Of a DNA stretch of 59,426 nucleotides, positions 17,573 through 26,315 are shown piece after piece; position 1 is the first letter of the stretch, and each line of letters opens with the position of its first letter. The stretch comes from Phycisphaerae bacterium (GTDB lineage Bacteria; Planctomycetota; Phycisphaerae; UBA1845; Fen-1342): positions 1-59,426 of the forward strand of contig JANQFV010000033.1 in NCBI GenBank assembly GCA_028277645.1, read 5' to 3'. Position numbers and translations under genes: made by a program. A model generated the notes under the pieces. It did no database searches, was not told the origin of the DNA, and saw only the letters and a program-made list of their open reading frames with translations.

Positions 17573-20500
17573 ATGACAAGACGTGCTGCGGGGTTGCTGT
17601 GTGGTCTGATATTCGCGTTCGGGGCGGCGCTGCCAGCCCGCGCTGAGGCCGACGGACCGGTGCCGGATTCATCTGCGCCCGCTGGGTTGGATGCCGCTAC
17701 GTTCGCAGGGCTGAAGTTCCGAAGCATCGGACCGGCCCTGAAGTCCGGTCGTATCGCGGACTTGGCGGTCAATCCGCGCGCCCGGCACGAGTTCTACGCC
17801 GCGGTCGCGTCGGGTGGGGTATGGAAGACCACCAACGGCGGTACGATCTGGACGCCGGTGTTCGACAAGCAAGGCTCGTACTCGATCGGCTGCGTCGAGC
17901 TCGATCCGCGCAATCCCAATGTCGTCTGGGTGGGTACCGGCGAGAACAACAGCCAGCGCAGCGTGGGTTTCGGCGACGGCGTCTATCGTTCGCGTGACGG
18001 CGGCGTCACCTGGCAGAACATGGGTCTGCGTGACTCCGAGCACATCGGCATGATCGCGATCGACCCGCGCGACTCCGACGTCGTCTACGTCGCCGCGCAG
18101 GGGCCGCTGTGGCGCGACGGCCCGGAGCGCGGGCTGTACAAGACCGTCAACGGCGGGCAGACATGGCAGCCGGTGCTCCAGATCAGCCCGATGACCGGTG
18201 TGAACGAGGTACATCTGCACCCGGGCGATCCGGACGTTGTTTTCGCTTCGGCCTATCAGCGGCGTCGGCACGTGTGGACGCTGATCAACGGCGGGCCGGA
18301 AAGTGCGCTGTACAAGTCGGAGGACGGCGGTGCGACGTGGCGCGAGCTGACCCATGGCTTGCCGTCGGTCGACATGGGCCGCATCGGACTGGATATCTCG
18401 CCGGCCGATCCCAACGTGATCTACGCGATTGTTGAAGCGGCTGATGGAAAGGGCGGCTTCTTTCGTTCGACGGATCGTGGCGAGACATGGGAGAAGCGGA
18501 ACGACTACATGTCGACCAGTCCGCAGTACTACAACGAGCTCGTCTGCGATCCGCAGCGTATCGATCGCGTCTATTCGCTGGATACATTTCTGCACGTGAC
18601 CGAAGACGGCGGCAAGACGTTCAACCGTATGCCGCGCGAAGATCGCCACGTCGATGATCACGCCTTGTGGATCGATCCCACGGACAGCGATTATCTGTTG
18701 ATCGGTTGCGACGGCGGCGTGTATGAGAGCTTCGATCGCGGACAGGCTTGGCGATACTGCGCCAATCTGCCGGTGACGCAGTTCTACCGCGTGTCCGTCG
18801 ATAACTCTGAGCCGTTCTACTACATCTACGGCGGCACGCAGGACAACGCCTCGGTCGGCGGTCCGTCGCGCACGACCGACCGCGTCGGCATCGCGAACGA
18901 GCATTGGTTCGTCACCACCGGCGGCGACGGCTACGAGACACAGGTCGATCCGTGCGACCCGATGGTCGTGTACAGCCTGTGGCAGTATGGCGGACTGGTG
19001 CGGCACGATCGGCGCAGCGGCGAGATCCTCGACATCAAGCCGCGCGAGAAACCGGGCGAGGAGCCGTATCGCTGGAACTGGGATTCGCCGTTCCTGCTCA
19101 GCACGCACGATCACAAGCGGCTCTATTTTGCCGCCAACATTCTGTTTCGCTCGGACGATGGCGGCTTGAGTTGGCGGGCGATCAGTGGCGATCTGACGCG
19201 GCAGCTTGACCGCGACCAGCTCGAAGTGATGGGCCGCGTTCAGCCGGCGGACGCGGTCGCGAAGCACTGGAACACATCATTCTACGGCAATTGCGTGGCG
19301 CTGAGCGAATCGCCGTTGGTGGACGGGCTGATCTACATCGGCACGGATGATGGCCTGATCCAGGTGACCGAAGACGGCGGCGCGAACTGGCGCCGCGTCG
19401 AAGCGTTTCCCTGCGTACCGGAAATGACGTACGTCAGCTTTCTGTTCGCGTCACAACACGACACCGACACGGTGTACGCCGCGTTCGACAATCACAAGAA
19501 CGGCGATTTCAAGCCGTACTTGTTGAAGAGCGTCGATCGCGGGCAAACGTGGACGTCGATTTCCGGTGATCTGCCCGAGCGCGATATCTGTCTGTCGATC
19601 GCCGAGGATCACGTGGAGCCGAATCTGCTATTCGTCGGCACGGAGTTCGGCGTGTACTTCACGGTCGACGGCGGAGAGCGCTGGATCAGGCTCCGCGGCG
19701 GCGTACCCACTATCTCGGTACGGGACATCGCGATTCAGCAGCGTGAGAATGATCTCGTGCTCGGCACGTTCGGACGCGGATTTTACGTGCTGGATGATTA
19801 CTCGCCGTTGCGGGCGGTGAGCGATGAGCTGCTCGCGCGAGATGCGGCGCTGTTTCCGATCAAGCCGGCCTGGCGGTACATCGAGCGCGCGCGGCTGGGT
19901 GGGCGGTCGGGCCGCGGTTCGCAGGGAGCGGCGTTCTACGCGGCGCCAAATCCACCGTACGGCGCCGTGTTCACGTATTACCTCAAAGAGAAGTTGAAGA
20001 TGCTCAAAGAGCTGCGGCACGAGCGTGAGGCTGAAGCGGACAAGACCGGTGACGTCACGCCGTATCCTTCGATCGACGACTTGAAGGCGGAGGCGGAGCA
20101 GCGCGAACCACGTGTGTTGCTGACCGTGCGCGACGACACCGGCGAAGTCGTGCGACGGATTACAGGCTCGCGCGAGAAGGGCATTCACCGTGTGTCGTGG
20201 GATCTGCGGCACCCGAGCTCGACGCCCACAAATCTCAATACGCCGACCGATCGGCCGCCGTGGTGGCGGCCACCGGCGGGACCGCTGGCGTTGCCCGGCA
20301 TGTACACTGTCGAGCTCGCGTATGAGTCCAATGGCGAACTGACGGTGCTGGCCGAGCCGGCCGCCTTTGATGTCGTGCCGCTCGAGCTGGCGACGTTCGC
20401 GGCGGATGATCGCGACGCGGTGCTGGCATTTCAGCGCAAGGCGGCGCGCCTACAGCGTGCGGTCCTCGGCGCGATCCGCGCGGCTGACGAAGCGCAGAAG

Positions 20501-20881
20501 AGGATTACGCACCTGCGGCAGGCAGCGCTCGATACGCCGGAGATCGATCTCGCTCTGCTGACGGAAGTCTGCGGTCTGCACACGCGGCTCCGGGAACTGC
20601 TGTACAAGTTGCGCGGCGACCCGACGTTGATGAAGCGCTACGTACCCGCACCGCCGTCGATTCAGCAGCGCGTGTCGCAGTTAACCGGGCAGTGGCGCAC
20701 CACGTCTCCGCCGACGCAGACGCAGCGCGACGCATATCGACACGCGGGCGAGGAGTTTACAGGCGTGTTGGCCAAGCTACGGAAGTTGATCGAGGAGGAT
20801 CTCGCCTCGGTCGAACGTCGTATGGAGCAAGCCGGCGCGCCGTGGACGCCGGGGCGACTGCCGGAGTGGGAACCGGAGTAG
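17573..20881 (+). CDS. exported sortilin/VPS10-like BNR-repeat beta-propeller protein
   Basis: 1102 residues from the ATG at 17573 (GGAG at 17562-17565; signal peptide MTRRAAGLLCGLIFAFGAALPARA). At least ten Asp-box motifs of the form S/T-x-D/N-x-G-x-T-W are visible (for example SRDGGVTW, SEDGGATW, TEDGGANW, SVDRGQTW, TVDGGERW), a hallmark of BNR/sortilin propellers. They span roughly residues 45-740, enough for two propellers. The C-terminal 350 residues contain a long charged helical part (KEKLKMLKELRHEREAEADK) and a final domain of unknown fold. Such proteins are frequent in planctomycetes and acidobacteria and are often labelled glycosyl hydrolases, but no catalytic residues can be named here, so enzyme activity is not claimed. 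Confidence 0.82.
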   Translation: MTRRAAGLLCGLIFAFGAALPARAEADGPVPDSSAPAGLDAATFAGLKFRSIGPALKSGRIADLAVNPRARHEFYAAVASGGVWKTTNGGTIWTPVFDKQGSYSIGCVELDPRNPNVVWVGTGENNSQRSVGFGDGVYRSRDGGVTWQNMGLRDSEHIGMIAIDPRDSDVVYVAAQGPLWRDGPERGLYKTVNGGQTWQPVLQISPMTGVNEVHLHPGDPDVVFASAYQRRRHVWTLINGGPESALYKSEDGGATWRELTHGLPSVDMGRIGLDISPADPNVIYAIVEAADGKGGFFRSTDRGETWEKRNDYMSTSPQYYNELVCDPQRIDRVYSLDTFLHVTEDGGKTFNRMPREDRHVDDHALWIDPTDSDYLLIGCDGGVYESFDRGQAWRYCANLPVTQFYRVSVDNSEPFYYIYGGTQDNASVGGPSRTTDRVGIANEHWFVTTGGDGYETQVDPCDPMVVYSLWQYGGLVRHDRRSGEILDIKPREKPGEEPYRWNWDSPFLLSTHDHKRLYFAANILFRSDDGGLSWRAISGDLTRQLDRDQLEVMGRVQPADAVAKHWNTSFYGNCVALSESPLVDGLIYIGTDDGLIQVTEDGGANWRRVEAFPCVPEMTYVSFLFASQHDTDTVYAAFDNHKNGDFKPYLLKSVDRGQTWTSISGDLPERDICLSIAEDHVEPNLLFVGTEFGVYFTVDGGERWIRLRGGVPTISVRDIAIQQRENDLVLGTFGRGFYVLDDYSPLRAVSDELLARDAALFPIKPAWRYIERARLGGRSGRGSQGAAFYAAPNPPYGAVFTYYLKEKLKMLKELRHEREAEADKTGDVTPYPSIDDLKAEAEQREPRVLLTVRDDTGEVVRRITGSREKGIHRVSWDLRHPSSTPTNLNTPTDRPPWWRPPAGPLALPGMYTVELAYESNGELTVLAEPAAFDVVPLELATFAADDRDAVLAFQRKAARLQRAVLGAIRAADEAQKRITHLRQAALDTPEIDLALLTEVCGLHTRLRELLYKLRGDPTLMKRYVPAPPSIQQRVSQLTGQWRTTSPPTQTQRDAYRHAGEEFTGVLAKLRKLIEEDLASVERRMEQAGAPWTPGRLPEWEPE

Positions 20882-20899
20882 TGTTGCACTCATGCAACA
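20882..20899. terminator. short hairpin directly after the BNR-protein stop codon
   Basis: TGTTGCA pairs perfectly with TGCAACA around a CTCA loop, beginning at the base after the TAG stop. There is no T-run, so a weak terminator or a 3' stability hairpin is possible. The following stretch to 21178 holds no gene; it contains one more TGCAACA copy and nothing else recognisable. Confidence 0.4.
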
Positions 20900-21178
20900 A
20901 TTTGCTCGCTTCACGCGGCAGACTGTTTCGTGTGTGCAACAGAAAATTTGCGCGATTAGTGAACGACTGCTTCACGCCTTAAGATAGCAGCGGAGCGCCG
21001 CGCCTCCACATTCGTGTGGCATCGACGTGGGGTCTGGCGGCGAGCTCGTCATTTCGTCAGCCAGTGCCAAAGCTCTGCTCCTTCAGAGTCTGTTTGCGCA
21101 CAAAGTCCTGCGCAGTTTATAGCTCAGCGGCGGCAGGTTGCAATGTCGCCGGAAAAGCACCTCTGTTGGAGGCTCATC

Positions 21179-22879
21179 ATGCACGCGCTCACTGATCCAA
21201 GATGCCTGAGTTTACTGCTGTTTCTGGCGCTCATTGCGCCGGCGAACGCGCCGGGCGACTGGCTGCTGATGGATCCGCCGCCCGACGTCGACAAGTACCA
21301 TCACGGCCACTCGGCCACACTGACCTGCTGTCTGGCCACATCGGCCAACATGCTCGCGGGGGCGGGCTACGGGACCGGTAGCAGCGTTCAGGAGCAGGCT
21401 GACGGCATATACCTGCAATTAGTGGATCATTTCGGGACGGACGAGTGAGAGTGGGTCGACACCGCCACCAGTTGGTGGCTCAGCTCTGAGCACAACGACA
21501 GTCCCGACAACCCCTACACCGTTGTGACCGCCTATGGCAGCCGCGACATGTCGGCGCCCTGGGACGATCCCAACGGACCGCGCTTCATCGCCAACGAATT
21601 GCGACAGAGCCACTATGTTGGCATCACGATCGCCTGGCCGGCGCCCGGCCCGGGCGGCGCGGGCGTTCGTCACGTAGTTACGGCCTGGGGTGACGAGGGC
21701 GATTCCAATCAGACCGACGTCAACCCGGCCACATTGACCATCACCGATTCGGATCGTGATGACGGCGGGGATGTGCAGACGTACACGTACGACGCGTACG
21801 ACGATCCGAGCCACATGTTTGACGAGGGGCCCGGCTGGTACTTTGACTACACGCCCGCCGTTCATCCGTACATCATCCAGGTCGTGATTTTGAGTCCCAC
21901 AGACGAATCGTCCGAGAGGGACGCGACGCAGACGGTGGTCGGCTCGTACGAGATCTACCAGGATGACCCACAGAACGCAACGGGCCTGCACTACGACGTT
22001 GGTACCGACACGGAGATTCTCAGCTACAAGACGGTCATTGATTGGACCGACCAAGTTGACCCGACCATCGTCGAGCACGATCCGCGCAAGGGACTCACGG
22101 TTGATTGGGATCTCTCGTCCGCTCCGGTGCCGCTGGGTACGTCGGTGAAGATCACGACGACGTTCGTGCTGGACCGCTACAACGCGATCTGGTACGACGA
22201 CGTACGCTTCTCGTACGATGATCCGAATGACCCCATCGGCATCCCGAAGCCGGGGCACCATTGGATCATTGACACCCCCTTCCTGACGGATCCGAGCACG
22301 TGGACACCGGGCCAGCGCGGTGGATACGTGTATGGGGCGTACGACCTGTACAGCGATCCGAACGGCACGAATCTCCTCGGTCGGTGCCGCCTGCAGCACG
22401 AGTACGACTTTGACCAGGATCCGACGGTGCACCATTTCACGCTGAGTGCGCCCCCTGGCACGCCCACGGTCTACGTGGACGGTTTGCGTTTCGGGCACAG
22501 CTACAGCCTGCTGTACGACGATGCCTTGTGGGCACTCGATCCCAATGATCCGAACGACTGGCTCACGCAGGTGCCGGGCCCCATCGAGCTGAGTGAGTCG
22601 ACTCCGATCGACGTCGTACTGAGCTGGCCGCAGCTGCTGGCGTATCCGTGTGGCAGCAACTACATCGAGCCGGGCGTCTGTCCCGGCGACGCGAACTGCG
22701 ATGGCAGCATTGATTTTGGTGACATCAATGCGTTCGTCGACGCCCTGTTGAGTGGCATGTACTGCGACGAATTGGGCATCAACGCCGACGTCAACCAGAA
22801 CGGCTGGGTCGGTTTCGACGACATCAACCCATTTGTGGAGTTGCTGACGACGCAGCCCATTCCGATCGCGTGCCCGTGA
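21179..22879 (+). pseudogene. exported C39-like peptidase-type protein with DINPFV tail, interrupted by an in-frame TGA
   Basis: Two open stretches in the same frame (21179-21445 and 21449-22879) are separated only by a TGA at 21446-21448. Read through it, the product is 566 residues. It starts with a signal peptide (MHALTDPRCLSLLLFLALIA; GGAGG at 21168-21172, 6 nt before the ATG). The part before the stop has TCCLATSANMLAGAGYG, like the catalytic Cys segment of papain-fold C39-type peptidases. The part after it has VRHVVTAWGDEGD, like the catalytic His segment. The end is the paired calcium tail (GDANCDGSIDFGDINAFV and VGFDDINPFVELL). The stop thus falls between the two putative catalytic residues. 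A Trp codon TGG changed to TGA would give DEWEWVD. Nonsense mutation, sequencing error and recoding cannot be told apart here. The peptidase assignment is an inference from short motifs. Confidence 0.7.
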
Positions 22880-22964
22880 GCGATGATGGAGACGTGTGGA
22901 TTCTGTCTTGGAATCTGGCGGACCGGACTGCGGCTTGCACGCGTTTGTGACTCGTGTGTTTTCA

Positions 22965-22998
22965 CCCTCCCCCGGTCCCTCCCTGAGAGGGAGGGGGG
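22965..22998. terminator. CCCTCCCT/AGGGAGGG hairpin between convergent genes
   Basis: CCCTCCCT (22977-22984) pairs with AGGGAGGG (22988-22995) around GAG, preceded by CCCTCCCCC at 22965. It sits between the ends of the plus-strand DINPFV gene (22879) and the minus-strand sigma factor (22999), so it can serve both. A nearly identical element lies at 29239-29270. Confidence 0.6.
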
Positions 22999-23625
22999 TT
23001 AGCCGCCGCGGGTGAACTCCCCGCGGCGGTCCATGTGAATGCGCAGTTCGCGGAGTGCGCGCTGGCACAACGCCGCGACGGCGGCTTCGGAGCGGTTCAT
23101 GCGCGCCGCGACCTTGGCCAGCGGTAGACCCTGGAGGAAGCGCAGCTCGATCACCTCGCGGTGCGCGTCGCTCAGCTCCGACACACACGCGGCGATCGCG
23201 CCGATCGCCTCCTGTCCGCGGATCACGCGGCTGGGCGTGTCGGATTCCTGTTGCACGACGTCGAGCAGGTCCAGATACGACTGTGACTCGGCGACCGCGA
23301 CGGGCTGCTCACGCTTGATGTCACGCTTGTGCGCATGCGCGCCGCGGCGAATGTCAATGATCTTGTGGTCGACGATGCGGCCCAGCCAACTGACGAATGG
23401 GCCGACCCCGTCGCCGCGAAACGTGCTGATCTGGCGGATCACGTCGAGGTAGGCTTCCTGTAGCACATCGTCGGGATCGAAGCGGCCCTGCAGTTCGCCG
23501 ACGAGTTGGCGCGTCGCCCTGGTGCGCATCAGTGCGTGATGCACCGCCAGCAGCTTCGTCAGCGCGAGGCGATCACCACCGCGGGCCGCGGTTATCCAGT
23601 GCTCGAGCTGTTGCTGTTGCGACAT
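22999..23625 (-). CDS. ECF-type RNA polymerase sigma factor
   Basis: 208 residues. Region 2 is visible in GRFDPDDVLQEAYLDVIRQI with FRGDGVGPFVSWLGRIVDHK, and region 4 in LSDAHREVIELRFLQGLPLA followed by VAARMNRSEAAVAALCQRAL. The DPDDVLQEAYL form is typical of planctomycete ECF sigmas. No anti-sigma gene is adjacent. It is divergent from a large Ser/Thr kinase whose start lies about 140 nt away, an arrangement known for planctomycete ECF groups that are thought to be controlled by such kinases (family knowledge; the link here is inferred). Length and motifs are normal. Confidence 0.9.
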   Translation of the reverse strand: MSQQQQLEHWITAARGGDRLALTKLLAVHHALMRTRATRQLVGELQGRFDPDDVLQEAYLDVIRQISTFRGDGVGPFVSWLGRIVDHKIIDIRRGAHAHKRDIKREQPVAVAESQSYLDLLDVVQQESDTPSRVIRGQEAIGAIAACVSELSDAHREVIELRFLQGLPLAKVAARMNRSEAAVAALCQRALRELRIHMDRRGEFTRGG

Positions 23626-23767
23626 TGCCGTACCTGCAATCGATCACTGCCATGATACCCGTTAGAGCGGCGTGCGCGAGAAGATTGCGTCGCGTCGCGG
23701 GCGCCGTACCATGCACCCTGCCAAGCGCACGATGCACTTATCACGTTCGCTCGGCGGGAATCCGACG

Positions 23768-26194
23768 ATGACCGCGCCACAACACGATCACGGCAGGCCG
23801 GACGAGCGGATTACGACGCTCGTCAATGAGTTCCTGGATCGCTGCCACGCGGGCGAAACGCTCACGCCGGAAGCGTTTGCAGTGGCGCATCCGGAAGTGG
23901 GGGAACCGTTGCGTGCGGCGCTGGACGGGTTGTCCGTAATCGACCAGGCGTGGAGCCGTTGGCGCAGCTCGGGCGCGGAGCGAATCACGGACGTCGCGTC
24001 GGAACTGCCGTCAATTCCTGGGTACACGCTGCAGGACGAAATCGGCCGGGGCGGCATGGGGGTCGTTTATCGCGCCGAGCAGATCGAGACGCGTCGCACA
24101 GTGGCACTAAAGGTAATGTTGGCCGGGCCGTTCGCCGCGCCGGCAGCGCGACGTCGGTTTCGCCGGGAAGTACAGCTCTGCGCGCGGCTGGCGCATCCAC
24201 ACATCGTGCGTGTGCTCGAGGGCGGTGAGATCTCCGGTCAGCCGTACTACGCGATGGAATTTGTGGACGGTACGCGACTGGATGAGCACGTCCGGCTGGA
24301 GCAGCCGGAACTGCGCCGCCGGCTGGAGTTGTTCGTGCAGATATGCGACGCCGTCGAGTACGCGCACCAGCACGGCGTAATTCACCGCGACCTGAAGCCC
24401 GCCAACGTGCTGGTGGACGCGGAAGGTGCGCCGCACATTCTGGATTTCGGCCTGGCGCGGGCCATCGACTCCAGCGAGTCCGAGGCATCAGCCGCGGCGA
24501 CCGTGTCTTCGCCCGGACAAATCCTGGGGACGCTGGCGTATATGGCACCGGAGCAGGCTGCGGGCACGCCGGAGCAGAGCGACGCGCGCACGGATGTCTA
24601 CGCATTAGGGCTGGTGCTTTGCGAAATGCTGACCGGTCGGCTGCCGTACGAAACGCACGGACGGCCCAGCGAAGTGCTCGAGCGCATCGTTGATGGAGTG
24701 CCGACGGCACCGTCGCATTTCTCTGGCAGCCTCGACGTCGACCTGGACACGATCGTGCTCAAAGCGCTTGAGAAGAAACCGAGCGATCGCTATCAATCCG
24801 TGGCGGAAATGGCCGAAGACCTGCGAAGGTACCTAGCCGGTGATCCGATCTTCGCGCGGCGCCGCAGCAGGATCTACGTGCTCAAGAAACGGTTACGCAA
24901 GCACAGGTTAGCGAGTGTGTGTGTCGTGGCAGCGCTGCTCGCAGTGGTTGTGTTGATCGGCGTTCGGGAACGAGCGAATCGCGTTGCGCGAGACAAGGCC
25001 CGTGCTGCGGCCGTCATGCTCGTCGAGGGGCTCGAGCGCAGCCGAGATCTGAGTCGCGCCGGGACGGGACGCCACCTGCACCTGCAGCATCCGGACATTC
25101 CCGAGGTATGTCTGGCCTGGGCACGCGAGCAGTTTCGGTCAGACCGGCGTGACAGTGCGGTGCGATATCTTGAGTCGCGGATGCGCGCGGATCCCGATCA
25201 GTGGGCGTATCAGTTGTTACTGGCCGACCTGTACGCGGCCGCAGGTGACGCAGCGCAGGCCCGGGCATTGCGAACCGACGCCCGCCAGCGCGCGCCGGAC
25301 ACGTCCGAGGCGTGGTACCTCCGTTCGCTCGCGACACTGGACGTGGTGAAGGCGCTGGAGTGCGCGCAGCGCGCGGTGACGCTGTCGCCGAGTGAATCGC
25401 GTGCCTGGGAGCGGTGCGCGCATCTGGCGCTGTGTACGGAAGACTATGCGGGTGCCCTCCGGGCGGCCGATCGGCTGAGCGCGCTGCACGATGCGAGTCC
25501 GACATGGACGTGCTTCCGCGGCCACATTCTGGCGCGGATGGAGCGCTTCGGTGAGGCGGTTGACCAGTATTCCCAGGCGATCGCGCAGGACGGTTCATCG
25601 CTGGGTTACGTCGTGTTTCGCGCGCACGCGTATCGCGGTCTGCGGGACTACGCGCGGGCCGTGGATGATTACACGTTCGTTCTGGAGCACAGCAACAAGG
25701 ACAACGTCAATATCTGGTATTACTACCAGCGTGCGACGCCGCTGATCATCTTGGGTCGCGTCGATGAGGCGCTGGCTGATTATCAGCGATTCCGCGTTCT
25801 GCACGGGCGGCCCTGGTTCTCGGACGCGCGGAGCTTCATCCTACTGCGTGGCCTCGGGCGCAGCGACGCCGCTGAGCGCGTGATGGCACGCGCCCTGGAG
25901 CAGGCCGATGATCCCTCGTGGCTGCGGCAGGTGCTGCTGTGCCTGGCGGGGGAGATCACCCCCGACGCATTGGTGGCCGAGGCAGCGGGGCGTGGCGCCG
26001 CCGAGCAACTGTGCGAGGCATACTACTACGCCGGCGAGGCCAGCCGGCTGCGTGGCGAGCCGACGGCAGCTCAAGCGATGTTTCAGAAGTGTATTGATAC
26101 GGGCATCGCGTTTGACCTGGACGACTTTCCGCTGTCACCCATGAACGAGTACGAACTGGCCGAATGGCGCCTGAACGCCGACGGCGCCGAGTAA
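23768..26194 (+). CDS. transmembrane Ser/Thr protein kinase with TPR-like extracytoplasmic region
   Basis: 808 residues from the ATG at 23768 (GGGA about 8 nt upstream); upstream in-frame Mets at 23711 and 23735 are possible. An N-terminal helical region (ITTLVNEFLDRCHAGETLTP) is typical of planctomycete kinases. The kinase domain (about 85-350) has EIGRGGMGVVY, VALKVM (Lys 115), HRDLKPAN (Asp 208), DFGLAR and MAPEQAAG. A membrane helix lies near 378-400. The remaining 400 residues are Ala-rich helical pairs with TPR character (for example RFGEAVDQYSQAIAQDG and RDYARAVDDYTFVLEH). Known role: signalling kinase with a protein-binding sensor. Divergence from the ECF sigma gene suggests the sigma factor is its target or output (inference). 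Confidence 0.88.
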   Translation: MTAPQHDHGRPDERITTLVNEFLDRCHAGETLTPEAFAVAHPEVGEPLRAALDGLSVIDQAWSRWRSSGAERITDVASELPSIPGYTLQDEIGRGGMGVVYRAEQIETRRTVALKVMLAGPFAAPAARRRFRREVQLCARLAHPHIVRVLEGGEISGQPYYAMEFVDGTRLDEHVRLEQPELRRRLELFVQICDAVEYAHQHGVIHRDLKPANVLVDAEGAPHILDFGLARAIDSSESEASAAATVSSPGQILGTLAYMAPEQAAGTPEQSDARTDVYALGLVLCEMLTGRLPYETHGRPSEVLERIVDGVPTAPSHFSGSLDVDLDTIVLKALEKKPSDRYQSVAEMAEDLRRYLAGDPIFARRRSRIYVLKKRLRKHRLASVCVVAALLAVVVLIGVRERANRVARDKARAAAVMLVEGLERSRDLSRAGTGRHLHLQHPDIPEVCLAWAREQFRSDRRDSAVRYLESRMRADPDQWAYQLLLADLYAAAGDAAQARALRTDARQRAPDTSEAWYLRSLATLDVVKALECAQRAVTLSPSESRAWERCAHLALCTEDYAGALRAADRLSALHDASPTWTCFRGHILARMERFGEAVDQYSQAIAQDGSSLGYVVFRAHAYRGLRDYARAVDDYTFVLEHSNKDNVNIWYYYQRATPLIILGRVDEALADYQRFRVLHGRPWFSDARSFILLRGLGRSDAAERVMARALEQADDPSWLRQVLLCLAGEITPDALVAEAAGRGAAEQLCEAYYYAGEASRLRGEPTAAQAMFQKCIDTGIAFDLDDFPLSPMNEYELAEWRLNADGAE

Positions 26195-26315
26195 CCATCC
26201 GCGAGCAGGACTTTTTTCACCTGAAACTGCGTCATCGGCTCAGCCTCCTTACGCCTTGATCCCTGAGGCGCTTGGTGCGCCACCGAGACTAATCGGCGAT
26301 CAAAGGAGAGCTGCC

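Noticed and set aside
17669..19267. A 532-residue minus-strand frame
   Set aside because: Antisense to the BNR propeller; composition is a mirror of the Asp-box gene and there is no ribosome binding site.
21419..23188. A 589-residue minus-strand frame
   Set aside because: Antisense to the interrupted peptidase-like gene and running through the terminator hairpin; no motif, and the plus strand has signal peptide and tail.
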